A stretch of DNA of 62,165 nucleotides from an uncultured Prevotellaceae bacterium (GCA_900316315.1 ONCK01000018.1:1-62165); one strand, 5' to 3'; shown: positions 7,874 through 16,671, counted from the stretch's first letter. A program made the numbers and translations. The notes: generated by a model from the letters alone, not told the origin.

Positions 7874-9171
7874 ATGAAGTATTTGAGAACTTTTATCATA
7901 ATATGCTTGTTAGCATTCACAGCTTTCCCTGTTATTGCAGAAAATGTAGATTTTACAGTTGATGGATTCGGCTATTCTATTACTTCAACTACTCCTCTAA
8001 CAGTTGAGGTGGTAAGTGGTCCTGATGAAGCTGTCGTTACAATTCCTTCAACCGTCGTGTTCAATAATAGGACATTCCGTGTCACAGGAATTAGCTATGA
8101 CGCATTCCGAAATCATACAGAATTGAGATCTGTAGACATGCCGTCGATTACTTATATAGAAGATGGTAATGGTGAGTATTACGTCGATAATTATAAGGGT
8201 GCTTTCGCAGGCTGTTCTAATTTAAGTCATGTAAACATGCCTGCCGCAACTTCCATTGGTATTGCTGCGTTTAAGGATTGTGATGCCTTGGCAAGCATTA
8301 GTCTGCCTGTCGCAACTTCCATTGGTGATTATGCGTTTTGGGATTGTAATGCCTTGACAAGCATCAGCCTGCCTGCCGCAACTACCATTGGCGTTGGTGC
8401 GTTTCAGTATTGTAATACCTTGACAAGCGTCAGACTGCCTGCCGCAACTTCCATTGGTGGTGAAGCGTTTTATGATTGTAATACCTTGACAAGCGTCAGA
8501 CTGCCTGCCGCAACTTCCATTGGTGGTGAAGCGTTTTATGATTGTAAAGCCTTGACAAGCGTCAGCCTGCCTGTCGCAACTTCCATTGGTCATGAAGCGT
8601 TTGAGTTTTGTGATGCCTTGACAAGTGTAAGCCTGCCTGTCGCAACTTCCATTGGTGGTGGTGCGTTTCAGTATTGTAATGCCTTGACAAGTGTAAGCCT
8701 GCCTGTCGCAACTTGACAAGTGTAAGCCTGCCTGTCGCAACTTCCATTGGGAATGATGCGTTTTCTGCCTGTTCCTCCTTGTGTGATATATATGTTGGTG
8801 ACCAGCCCGCACAATGCTCTGATAACACATTTAGTAAGGTTACATATGCGACAGCAACTCTTCATGTTCCTGCCGGTTGTGCTTCAAAATACAAGGCAGC
8901 TGATTCTTGGAAGAATTTTTCTTTCATTTCTGAGGATTATGACCCAACAGGCATTAAGAGTACAAAGGTTAATGACGTAAAAATCTACACCGATAACGGT
9001 TCCGTTCAGCTCACTGGTCTGAAAGAAGGCGAGAAGGTAGTGTTCTACTCCCTCGACGGCAAACTGATTGGCGCACAAAAAGCTAACAGCGGCACGATCA
9101 GCATCACTACATCTGAGCCAGTCGTCATTTGCAAGATGGGTGGAAAAAGCATAAAGATACTCGTGAAGTAA
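7874..9171 (+). pseudogene. BspA-like leucine-rich repeat surface protein, frameshifted
   Basis: Reads as one secreted protein broken once. It starts with a signal peptide (MKYLRTFIIICLLAFTAFP, cleavage likely after VIAE or nearby), followed by a beta-rich stretch and then LRR_5 (BspA/Treponema pallidum type) repeats of 22 residues with consensus ATSIGxxAFxxCxxLTSVSLPx. At 8716 the frame hits a TGA; the remaining repeats and C-terminus continue in another frame to 9171. The C-terminus (VVFYSLDGKLIG ... GGKSIKILVK) looks like the short beta-sandwich tail of exported Bacteroidota proteins. The break is a 37-base loss within one 66-base repeat. The protein is probably truncated in this genome, or off in a switching population. 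Confidence 0.75.
8243..8799 (+). repeat. Tandem 66-bp LRR repeats
   Basis: Seven full 66-base units start at 8243, 8309, 8375, 8441, 8507, 8573 and 8639, then a 29-base unit at 8705 and a last diverged unit at 8734. Units 8441 and 8507 are almost identical. The short unit joins CAACTT to CTTGACAAG with a shared CTT, the mark of a slippage or microhomology deletion. Confidence 0.85.
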
Positions 9172-9190
9172 TAGGAAACAATAATACTAC

Positions 9191-9257
9191 AAAGCCCTTG
9201 TGCATCGAAAGGCTACGTGTGACGCAGCTGTCTCTCGTAGATGCATAAGGGCTTTTT
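9191..9257 (+). terminator. Terminator after the LRR gene
   Basis: Arms AGCCCTTGTGCAT and ATGCATAAGGGCT pair with one mismatch across a long loop, followed by TTTTT. It begins 20 bases after the end of the LRR reading frame. Confidence 0.8.
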
Positions 9258-9348
9258 ATTTCTTCTTTACATAGATATACTTCGGGTATCGTCCCGGCAC
9301 GAACAGCGTGACGGGCATATCCATACGTTTCGATGGAAGTTGGCTAAT
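9256..9348 (-). pseudogene. Possible C-terminal relic of an unknown gene
   Basis: A short minus-strand frame ends in RMDMPVTLFVPGRYPKYIYV followed by KKK and a stop at the edge of the LRR terminator. The beta-strand pattern and the lysine-rich end look like a real C-terminus, but a stop lies about 30 codons upstream. The family is not recognised. Confidence 0.25.
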
Positions 9349-9478
9349 TCAGTTTGATATAACATAGCGACCGCCCGCCGTCCACAGGGAACATGCAAGC
9401 ACTTAGTTTTCATTGGCTTGCATGTGATATGGGACTTTCCTGACAATAAAATGTTGCCGATTTATTGCCAAAAAAATT

Positions 9479-9521
9479 CAAAAACAAATGCCAAACAACT
9501 AAATATACAGTTGCTTGGCAT
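9479..9521 (-). terminator. tRNA-Leu terminator
   Basis: On the minus strand a hairpin with arms ATGCCAAGCAACT and AGTTGTTTGGCAT (one mismatch) is followed by TTTGTTTTTG, starting nine bases after the tRNA 3' end. Confidence 0.75.
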
Positions 9522-9529
9522 CATTGTCT

Positions 9530-9543
9530 GTGCGCCTGACAGG
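9530..9543 (-). repeat. Candidate attachment site, tRNA-Leu copy
   Basis: The 3' end of the tRNA-Leu gene, identical over 14 bases to 6035-6048. Tyrosine recombinases often use this part of tRNA genes as the crossover site. Confidence 0.65.
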
Positions 9544-9612
9544 ACTCGAACCTGCACGACTCTCGCCACTAGATCCTAAGTCTAGCGCGTCTACCAATTC
9601 CGCCACAAGCGC
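9531..9612 (-). tRNA. tRNA-Leu (anticodon UAG)
   Basis: An 82-base cloverleaf with acceptor pair GCGCTTG/CAGGCGC, anticodon stem CTAGA/TCTAG with loop CTTAGGA giving UAG, a long variable arm (class II, as expected for leucine) and T-arm GCAGG TTCGAGT CCTGT. The discriminator base is A and no CCA is encoded. Its 3' end is the target of the remnant element at 6035-9543. Confidence 0.95.
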
Positions 9613-9649
9613 TTGTTTGTGTAAAATGGCAACCGGTGAATTGCGGCTG

Positions 9650-9657
9650 CAAAGGTA
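9650..9657 (-). promoter_or_regulatory. -7 box upstream of tRNA-Leu
   Basis: TACCTTTG on the minus strand, 37 bases before the tRNA 5' end. Confidence 0.6.
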
Positions 9658-9732
9658 ACGATTTTATTTGACATGAAGAGCACTGTGACATGTATATATT
9701 TGCAGTCTGTCTACTCCCTGGCCGGGTAGGGT

Positions 9733-10398
9733 CTAGGGGGTGTGCGATGGCGAGGCTGGGCCTTTCACCCGTATCTCGTGGATGCCGAAGGGGATGTCGT
9801 AACTTACGGTGCCTTTCTGATTGGGACGCAAACTGAAGTGTTCCCGTCCAGCCTCTTGAGACGAAACGGTGCGTAGAAATCATCTCCGGTGATGATGTGG
9901 TTTAGCTGACTCCAGCGTGATGGAGTATCTAGGGAATCTGAGGATGATAGGCTCGTTCCAGGAAATAAAATCCGTCGGTCTCGTCCACATTGTCCCGGAT
10001 CAATTTGGTACCCAGCCAGGCACAGCGATAGCTGGTCTCTCCGTCCATATTGACATTGACAGGACCGGAGTAGAATGTGCTTGTAAAATTGAGCAGCCCC
10101 CTCTGATGGATGCGCTTGGTGTGGCCAATCATCTGAGGGGCGGTCTGCTTGAGGCTGCCGTAAGTCCGGCCGCTGAATTGCACCTGCTCCTTAAAATCGG
10201 GTGAGCATCCATGAAATCAAGCAAATGGTCATAGATGGCGAGAAAATTGTTCCATATCGTTGTCCTCACGTACCGGCCGTAGTTCATGTTGCCGTGGAGG
10301 ATAACGTCATATACATCTTGCGCCTCGCTCCCATCGAGAGAGGCATGGAGAAAATGAATCCCAGCATCAGCAACATGATTCCAAAATACAAAGAAGCT
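9733..10398 (-). pseudogene. Relic of a hydrolase-like gene, family not assigned
   Basis: Read on the minus strand with frameshifts. The first part gives FWNHVADAGIHFLHASLDGS and ILHGNMNYGRYVRTTIWNNF; after a shift near 10200 it gives QVQFSGRTYGSLKQTAPQ and TSYRCAWLGTKLIRDN up to FLERAYHPQIP; after further shifts it gives GDDFYAPFRLKRLDGN and then FSLRPNQKGTVSYDIPFG, ending at a TAG at 9733. The aromatic-rich strands and the beta-sandwich-like end suggest a secreted carbohydrate-active enzyme, but I cannot name the family. At least three frameshifts make it non-functional. Confidence 0.5.
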
Positions 10399-10562
10399 CC
10401 AATCTCACCGGATTTACTTATATATAGGGTATAGTGAATAATCCTATTAGGACAGTGTGTCATGCGGTCAGACCAAAACGTCATTTACTCGCGACGAAAC
10501 ATGAACCCTATTGAAAAGAGGACACATTCGCTTGAGACTGTCCACTATCTTATCGGAATAGA

Positions 10563-10585
10563 ACTTTACTTCTTCGGAGTAAAGT
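10563..10585 (-). terminator. Hairpin after the secreted phosphatase-type gene
   Basis: An eight-base perfect stem (ACTTTACT/AGTAAAGT) with a seven-base loop, 26 bases downstream of the stop of the minus-strand gene ending at 10611. The T-tract is weak, so this is a tentative terminator. Confidence 0.4.
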
Positions 10586-10610
10586 ATGGCCTTGGCAGGG
10601 CAAAATACCC

Positions 10611-13496
10611 TCAGGGAATGACGACCTTGCGCTTTCCGACGATATAGATACCTTTGAGCAGTCCACAGAGAGCCTCCGAGGTCTTGACTTGACGGCGCAA
10701 AAGACGACCATCTGCACTATAGACATCGACAGGGCTATTTTCATTGCCTACCACTTGTAGCTGGCTAATGCCAGTGATACCCGCAGTGAGGGAGATCGTG
10801 AAGTCGGGTGTCTCACCTGTATCCTTGACTTGTGCACGAAGAATATAGCCTGTCTGTCCGTCGAGGTAGATATTGCTGCCAGAACTGAAAGTGTTGTCTA
10901 CATAGTAGTAACAGAGACGGGAGACACGAGTGCGATTGAGCAGGCCTGTGAGACCATTGACTGTCTGGGCTTTACTGACAAAGACGTCTGGCGGGGTCAC
11001 CTTGAGACAGATGGAGTCGGTCGACGTGCCCAGTTGGTGCCAGTCGCCGACGATGAGGATAAAAGGCTCTCCGGCAGCGAAACTCTCCTGCTCCTTGATA
11101 TTGTATGACGTGGAGGTGACACGACGGACGATACGGTAGCCCTTCATGTCGGGATTGTCAGCGGCAAGATGATCTACGGTAAACGGCAGCGTCATCATGC
11201 GGATGCTGTTTTTTTGTACGGGTATCTTGACCTTGCTTAGGTCGGCATCGTCGGCTACATAGTCTAAGCCCCAGGAGCCTAACCCGCCATACTGCACTTG
11301 CTGCGTCGCTGTCAGGACGGGCGAGGATTCGCTTGCTGTCACCAACTTGCGCTGTGACAAATTTGGCTGAAAGGGGTAGAGCACAAACTCGCGGCTCCCG
11401 ATGAGAGAAATCTTGTAGGCTACGGTGTCAATGCTCTGGGTGAAGACTCCGGTACTTAGATTAGGCTGCCCGAGAAACATACCGGTTTCACGATTTTGCA
11501 GGGCGTAGGTGGTGTCCTCTGAACTCAGCGGTATCGCGCGCCACATCGATGATGCGAGTTGGCCGCCACTAATCCGTTCTGTACCTCCAGTCACGCTGTT
11601 ACAGGCGACTGCGGCATCGGCGTTGGCCGTCGGAGCATAGAGACCCTTGCCCGACTGGGCCTTGTTGACAATATATATCCAGCGATTGGGCCTCAGATTG
11701 ACGAGAGAGGTCCTGTATTGTTTGACAGCTTCGTTCAGGATACGGTATTGCTGATCCAGTTGAGCCTTGGTCAAAAGGGCTGACGTATCAAGGAGTGCCT
11801 GTGCCGACTGCTTCGCAGCATCCAGCGCGCTAATCTGGTTCTGAGTCGTCTGCCCATGGTCAGTGCCGACAGAGAAATGGGTCAGTAGAAATTCGGCCTC
11901 ACTAATCTTGCAGCTGAGAGGCCCTCGGTCTATCTTGACAGAGCGCAGGCGGGTCAGCGCTGCGGCCAAGGCATCATATTGTGCCTGATTGACTGACGTG
12001 CCTGCCGACTTGACAATAGCCATCTGGGCCTGCAGAGTGTCGGCTGCGCCCTTGACCGCTGCGTCGTAGTAACGCTGAGAAGACTGGGTACTAATGGTAT
12101 CCTCAAATATTTGGAACTCGCTGCATGAGAACTGGGGATGACCATTGCGTATCTTCATGGCGGGCGTATGCATCACGTTGAATCTGATGTAACGGTAAGG
12201 CCGCGGCAAGAGGATTGCTGGGGAATCATAATAGATCATCTCGGGACCGCCGAAGTTATAGAGCTCTGTGATGTAGTCCCAGTTAGTACGGTCATCGGAG
12301 GCGACGATCATCACGTCTTGCCAACGGTCCGCCTTGCCGTAGTTGTCATTATTGCGTCGTGCGTAGCGGAAGGTGAAGGCTGTGACATCATTGGTTCGCA
12401 AATCTGCCTGAAGATAATGAGGACGATTGGGTGGTAGCGGGCTCTTATCCTGCGAATGAAAATATGTGTCCAGATTGCCATCGATCAAATAACGATAATA
12501 TTGTCCTTCGGTCTCATTCGCCTTGTCACAACTCAGCTGACAGCCGGCGCTGCCATCAGTAGCGTTGGTGATGAGCTTGGTCTGTGTCCTCACGGGCACA
12601 AGCAGCGAATCGTAGGCGGCCTGAGCCTGTTCAAGTAAGGCTGTGGCATTTTCGCTCAGCGAAGTCTCCCATGAAATGTCAGCATAGTGGGCATTGTGAT
12701 CGGAAAGCTGTTGGCCGGTGAGCAGACGACTCTCGTGTATATAGGCCTTTTCACAGTTGATTTCTTGGGTCAAGAAGATATAGTCTATCTTGGTGCCGCC
12801 CGAGCACCACGTCCAACTGGGACCTGCCTTGGCCTTGGCAATCACGTAGGCGTCATTCATTGGAATCTTATAAGTGGAGGCTCGCTGATAGGCTGAGCCT
12901 GTCCTCTTGACATTGAAGTCTCCGGTCAGCATCATCGGCAGGTTACCGTACTGGGCACGGAGCTCAGTCATCTTGGTCTTGATTACCTCCATCTGATGCT
13001 CACGAGCGCTGTCGCTGATGTGATCCAGATGGGTGTTGGTATAGATAAACCGTGCCCCCGTCTGTTTGTCACGAAAGAGAGCCCATGTGGCGATGCGATT
13101 GCACGCCGAACTCCAACTCTTAGACACGACTTCCGGCGTCTTGCTCAGCCAGTAGGTGCCTGTGTGCTCGACGAGCAAGCGGTCTGTACGGTACAGTATA
13201 GGGCTGTATTCGCCGCTCTCCTGACCATTGTCTCGGGCCACGCCAAGCATGCTGTAACCGGGCATGCCGCTAAGCAGATTCATCAGCTCTGTCCTCACCG
13301 GCTCCTGCATGCCCATCATGTCTGGTCGTACCGAGTCTATGAAGTTTTGGATGCCGATACATCGGTTGGCCCAAGTATTGAGCCCTACTGCCGGGATATT
13401 GCCCATTGGCACATTGAATGTCATAATGCGGAGTCGCTCCGTGGCCTGCATGGTGAGGCAGGCGAGCAGAAGTATAATGGATAACAGTTTCTTCAT
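10611..13496 (-). CDS. Secreted endonuclease/exonuclease/phosphatase-family protein with discoidin-like domain
   Basis: A 961-residue exported protein. A signal peptide (MKKLLSIILLLACLTMQA) is followed by an EEP hydrolase domain at about residues 22-275 with MTFNV, GMQEP (metal Glu), TGDFNV and LSDHNAHY (catalytic His), the set shared by DNase I, sphingomyelinases and inositol phosphatases. Residues about 300-470 look like an F5/8 type C (discoidin) carbohydrate-binding domain (DGNLDTYFHS, YLQADLR, EFQIFED), then a helical FIVAR-like part. The end (VDVYSADGRLLRRQ ... GIYIVGKRKVVIP) resembles a type IX secretion sorting tail. It probably acts outside the cell on a phosphodiester bound to glycans or lipids; the substrate is unknown. 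Confidence 0.85.
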   Translation of the reverse strand: MKKLLSIILLLACLTMQATERLRIMTFNVPMGNIPAVGLNTWANRCIGIQNFIDSVRPDMMGMQEPVRTELMNLLSGMPGYSMLGVARDNGQESGEYSPILYRTDRLLVEHTGTYWLSKTPEVVSKSWSSACNRIATWALFRDKQTGARFIYTNTHLDHISDSAREHQMEVIKTKMTELRAQYGNLPMMLTGDFNVKRTGSAYQRASTYKIPMNDAYVIAKAKAGPSWTWCSGGTKIDYIFLTQEINCEKAYIHESRLLTGQQLSDHNAHYADISWETSLSENATALLEQAQAAYDSLLVPVRTQTKLITNATDGSAGCQLSCDKANETEGQYYRYLIDGNLDTYFHSQDKSPLPPNRPHYLQADLRTNDVTAFTFRYARRNNDNYGKADRWQDVMIVASDDRTNWDYITELYNFGGPEMIYYDSPAILLPRPYRYIRFNVMHTPAMKIRNGHPQFSCSEFQIFEDTISTQSSQRYYDAAVKGAADTLQAQMAIVKSAGTSVNQAQYDALAAALTRLRSVKIDRGPLSCKISEAEFLLTHFSVGTDHGQTTQNQISALDAAKQSAQALLDTSALLTKAQLDQQYRILNEAVKQYRTSLVNLRPNRWIYIVNKAQSGKGLYAPTANADAAVACNSVTGGTERISGGQLASSMWRAIPLSSEDTTYALQNRETGMFLGQPNLSTGVFTQSIDTVAYKISLIGSREFVLYPFQPNLSQRKLVTASESSPVLTATQQVQYGGLGSWGLDYVADDADLSKVKIPVQKNSIRMMTLPFTVDHLAADNPDMKGYRIVRRVTSTSYNIKEQESFAAGEPFILIVGDWHQLGTSTDSICLKVTPPDVFVSKAQTVNGLTGLLNRTRVSRLCYYYVDNTFSSGSNIYLDGQTGYILRAQVKDTGETPDFTISLTAGITGISQLQVVGNENSPVDVYSADGRLLRRQVKTSEALCGLLKGIYIVGKRKVVIP

Positions 13497-13642
13497 ATCT
13501 ATAATGTCTTGTTTTCTATCTTTTCAACCTCTGTGCATGGGGCCTTAGACAAATCGCTGTCGGCATCAGGGAGAGCTAAGACTCTACGCTGTGGTCTGTC
13601 TGTTAACGGGAAGGCAGGAAGGACAAGATGCTTAAGGTCTTG

Positions 13643-13650
13643 CAAAGGTA
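13643..13650 (-). promoter_or_regulatory. -7 box for the gene at 10611-13496
   Basis: TACCTTTG on the minus strand, giving an untranslated leader of about 140 bases. This leader together with the rplS leader fills the 13497-14026 gap, in which no other gene is supported. Confidence 0.55.
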
Positions 13651-13931
13651 CAAAAACCCCTATAAAGATTTTATTTCCTTGTTATTTTTTTCAACTGCCC
13701 AGGGGAGCAGAGACAAGGCGGTCCCTAATTTGGACCAGTCGAATGCTGCTCGTTACGGATTTGAACTGATCTCAGAAAACATGGCAACCTGTCTAGATAT
13801 CATTGCTGACTTGTGGCCTTAAGGCTTCCTGATAATGGGACTTCTCCTCTATCTCAAATTTATTTGCAGGGGCTGAGCAGTAAAACATTACTTTTTTCTG
13901 ACGACATATTTAATTTATCAGATAAAAAGTG

Positions 13932-13939
13932 TAACTTTG
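13932..13939 (+). promoter_or_regulatory. -7 box upstream of rplS
   Basis: TAACTTTG, 88 bases before the chosen rplS start. Confidence 0.6.
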
Positions 13940-14026
13940 CACCCGCTAAGCGTAACCGCTGGCAGGATGATTGCAGAAGCCTGTGATATGTTGCGCAATT
14001 TGTACAATCAAATCCATAAACAAGAA

Positions 14027-14404
14027 ATGGAAGATCTGATTAAGGTAGCTGAAAGCGCCTTTGCAACTGAAAAAAAAGAATTTCCCGCATTCAAGAGCGG
14101 TGACACAATCACTGTAGCCTACAAGATTATCGAGGGCAACAAGGAGCGTATTCAGAACTATCGTGGCGTGGTCATCAAGATTGCCGGCCACGGCGATTCC
14201 AAGCGCTTCACTGTACGCAAGATGTCGGGTACTGTAGGTGTAGAGCGTATTTTCCCGCTCAACAGCCCCAACATCGCAGGTATTACCCTTGAGAAAACGG
14301 GTAAGGTGCGCCGCGCCAAACTCTATTACCTCCGCGACCTCACTGGTAAGAAGGCACGTATCCGTGAAAAACGTATCAATCTAAAGGAAGCTGAGGAGGC
14401 TTAG
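14027..14404 (+). CDS. rplS: Large ribosomal subunit protein bL19
   Basis: A 125-residue ribosomal protein located at the 30S-50S interface. The core is complete: FKSGDTITVAYKIIEGNKER, the conserved YRGVVIKIAGHG, the FTVRKMSGTVGVERIFPLNS block and the basic C-terminus KVRRAKLYYLRDLTGKKARI. The start at 14027 (MEDLIKVAESAF) is chosen because the family begins with a D/E-L-I-K helix; the frame is open up to 13937 but the upstream part is not L19-like and begins in the promoter. It is a single-gene unit with its own promoter and terminator. Confidence 0.95.
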   Translation: MEDLIKVAESAFATEKKEFPAFKSGDTITVAYKIIEGNKERIQNYRGVVIKIAGHGDSKRFTVRKMSGTVGVERIFPLNSPNIAGITLEKTGKVRRAKLYYLRDLTGKKARIREKRINLKEAEEA

Positions 14405-14422
14405 TCTTTTCACAGACACTCG

Positions 14423-14488
14423 AGTAGCGAGATACGAAGGTCGGGAGCCAGCTCCACAATTACCCCTTGTATCTCGCTACTTCTTTTT
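14423..14488 (+). terminator. rplS terminator
   Basis: Arms GTAGCGAGATAC and GTATCTCGCTAC pair perfectly over 12 bases across a 33-base loop and are followed by TTCTTTTTG. It starts about 20 bases after the rplS stop. Confidence 0.85.
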
Positions 14489-14578
14489 GTATCCCCTTAG
14501 TGCTGCCCAAAGGGTGGCAAAATGGCGGATTAGCCAAGATGGTTATTTTGCCAACAATTAATCAACATAGGTACCATC

Positions 14579-15493
14579 ATGAAGCTGGCCTCTATAGACG
14601 TAGGCTCCAATGCCTCCAGACTGCTTATCAGATCTTACGAGGACAAATCGCCTGTCGCAACGACTCGGAGAGAACACCAGCCGACGTATACGGATCGATA
14701 CTGGAGGGTACCGGTACGCATAGGTAACGATGTATACAGTTGCGGCGAGATTACGCCCGCTATGTCCAAGCTGCTCTGCAATACGCTACGTGACTTCGCT
14801 CTGCTGATGATCAAGGCAGGTGTTAGTCACTATAGAGCCTGTGCTACAGCAGCTATGCGCGATGCGGCGAATGCTACGGCTATTCTTCGTCAAGTCAAGG
14901 AATACAGCGGCATTGAGCTCAAGGTCATCTCGGGTGATGAGGAGGCCTGCCTCACACGAAGTAGCTATCGTCCTCCACGAGGTAAGGAAAAAGTGCTGAC
15001 AGCCTTTGTCGATGTTGGCGGCGGAAGTACGGAGATTAGTCTGAGCCAAAAGGGTAAAGACCTCTACGCTCGCTCTCTGCAGATGGGGTCTATGCGTAAA
15101 TACAGCCAGCAGCAATGGCAGGAAAAGTTTGCCCAGTTGGATATGATACTTGGCCAGCTCAAGACGAGATATGGCGCGCCTTATATGGTGTGCACGGGTG
15201 GCAATATCCACAAGATCTCAGAGATGCTGCTTGGCGTACACTCCGGTGCCGACTTGACAATCTCAGCCTTGACCAATCTCTATCAGCGCCTCTGTCCGCT
15301 CTCTCCCATGCAGATACAATCCCAATGGAATATCAGTCAGGACCGCGCTGATATCATTGTACCTGCCCTACGTATATATCTGCGGATAGCCGAAGGGCTG
15401 GGAGTGACTCAACTGGCTACGCCTGTCATGAGCCTACGCTATGGCATCCTTCATCAACTCGAAACAAAGTATCACCCTGGGTCCTGTTTATAA
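14579..15493 (+). CDS. Ppx/GppA family exopolyphosphatase/guanosine pentaphosphatase
   Basis: A 304-residue cytoplasmic phosphatase of the ASKHA (actin-like) fold. Motifs are IDVGSNASRLLI at residues 6-17 (phosphate-1), CATAAMRDA near 88 and VDVGGGSTEISL near 147-158 (phosphate-2). The length fits the short two-domain form found in Bacteroidota without the HD domain of E. coli Ppx. It would trim inorganic polyphosphate or pppGpp. IDVGSNA replaces the more common IDIGTNS, with Ser in place of Thr. The next gene (LD-carboxypeptidase) begins 16 bases downstream, so they form an operon. Confidence 0.88.
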   Translation: MKLASIDVGSNASRLLIRSYEDKSPVATTRREHQPTYTDRYWRVPVRIGNDVYSCGEITPAMSKLLCNTLRDFALLMIKAGVSHYRACATAAMRDAANATAILRQVKEYSGIELKVISGDEEACLTRSSYRPPRGKEKVLTAFVDVGGGSTEISLSQKGKDLYARSLQMGSMRKYSQQQWQEKFAQLDMILGQLKTRYGAPYMVCTGGNIHKISEMLLGVHSGADLTISALTNLYQRLCPLSPMQIQSQWNISQDRADIIVPALRIYLRIAEGLGVTQLATPVMSLRYGILHQLETKYHPGSCL

Positions 15494-15509
15494 AGTCTAT
15501 TATCGCATC

Positions 15510-16496
15510 ATGTTTCATCCGCATTTCCTTCTCAATCTCCTTCTGTTTACACTTCTGCTTCCTGCCCATGCCAGGCGGCAACCTCTCTCTCCGATGTGGC
15601 TTCAACCGGGTGATAGCATCGCCGTCATTTCTCCGTCATGTCCTCCTGAGGCTGAGCAGATTGAGCCGGGTATGGAGATTCTGAGACAATGGGGATTTCG
15701 TCCCGGAATGGGGCCAAATGCGCTCAAAAACTATCATAGCTATGCCGGGACAATCGACCAACGCCGTAGCGATTTGCTCCAAGCCCTTTGCAATCCGCAA
15801 GTTAAAGCGGTCATCTGTACACGCGGTGGTCAGGGCTTGGCCCAACTGCTCTATGAAATACCTCTTGATACTCTCCGACGCTATCCCAAATGGGTCGTAG
15901 GCTTTAGTGACATCACAGCGCTCTTGAGTGCTGAGGTTCAAGCTGGTATACAGAGTATCCATGCCAATATGGTAGAGGGCATAGGTCGGTATCCTGAGCA
16001 GGACAGCGTCAATGAGGTGCTCCATCAGCTCTTGCTCGGGCACCTCCCTTCTTACCACCAGGCTCCTCATCCTTACAATGTTTACGGCAAGGGGCAAGGT
16101 TTGCTCGTGGGCGGTAATATGAGCGTACTGGGTGCCTTGGCAGATACTCCATATGACATGCTTCGACAGAAGGATATTATTCTTTTTATCGAGGATACGG
16201 GTGAAGGAATGTACAGCGTAGATCGCATGTTTCACCAACTGATGTTGCGAGGTGTGCTCAAGCGTGTGCGAGGTCTCATCATCGGTCGTTTTACTGACTA
16301 TAAGCCTGATCTGGGCTACGCTAGCATGGAAGAGATGCTCCACAAGGTTATCGAGCGATATGCCCCCGACTTCGACTATCCCATCTGTTTTGGCTTTCCC
16401 GCTGGTCATGGCAGTCATAGGCCCAACGTACCGCTTCTCATGGGGCATTGCGTGACTCTCTCTGTCTCGGCGCAAGGCACCGACCTCACCTTCTAG
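15510..16496 (+). CDS. LD-carboxypeptidase (peptidase S66), exported
   Basis: Muramoyl-tetrapeptide carboxypeptidase-type enzyme that removes the terminal D-alanine from murein tetrapeptides during recycling. The 328-residue protein has a signal peptide (MFHPHFLLNLLLFTLLLPAH), the N-terminal LQPGDSIAVISPS strand, the nucleophile motif VVGFSDITAL (catalytic Ser), FIEDTGEGMYSVDRM (catalytic Glu) and FGFPAGHGSHRPNVP (catalytic His). The start at 15510 is chosen because it begins directly with the signal peptide. The signal peptide implies periplasmic action, whereas E. coli LdcA is cytoplasmic. It lies 16 bases after the Ppx/GppA gene. Confidence 0.9.
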   Translation: MFHPHFLLNLLLFTLLLPAHARRQPLSPMWLQPGDSIAVISPSCPPEAEQIEPGMEILRQWGFRPGMGPNALKNYHSYAGTIDQRRSDLLQALCNPQVKAVICTRGGQGLAQLLYEIPLDTLRRYPKWVVGFSDITALLSAEVQAGIQSIHANMVEGIGRYPEQDSVNEVLHQLLLGHLPSYHQAPHPYNVYGKGQGLLVGGNMSVLGALADTPYDMLRQKDIILFIEDTGEGMYSVDRMFHQLMLRGVLKRVRGLIIGRFTDYKPDLGYASMEEMLHKVIERYAPDFDYPICFGFPAGHGSHRPNVPLLMGHCVTLSVSAQGTDLTF

Positions 16497-16671
16497 GTGT
16501 GAAGCCGCTGTATTATCTTGCTACAAGGGTAATCTAAACTGTCTATCTGGCAACTCTTCCTAAACTGATTTTATCAGACGTATTTGTGGAAAAGTATGCT
16601 TAATGATTAAATTGCCCCTCCTGTTTCTCTTTATGCTTCTACGAGAATAAAACTTTCTTCGTATCTTTGGC

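Larger units (their letters stand above)
6035..9543. mobile_element. Remnant integrative element at tRNA-Leu
   Basis: A 3.5-kb segment bounded by 14-bp direct repeats (6035-6048 and 9530-9543), the second of which is the 3' end of tRNA-Leu(UAG). Beyond each repeat sits a matching terminator-like hairpin. Inside are a truncated tyrosine-recombinase N-terminus beside the distal repeat, a truncated winged-helix protein, a small unknown gene and a BspA-like surface protein. The pattern is that of a small genomic island whose integrase has decayed, so it is probably immobile now. Confidence 0.6.

Noticed and set aside
8243-8799. Regular repeats that might be read as a CRISPR array.
   Set aside because: Units are 66 bases with no unique spacers and translate into leucine-rich repeats in one frame.
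8222-8830. A 202-codon minus-strand frame across the LRR repeats.
   Set aside because: It is the mirror frame of the tandem repeats, with a repetitive product (RQAYTCQGITIL pattern) and no domain, start signal or promoter.
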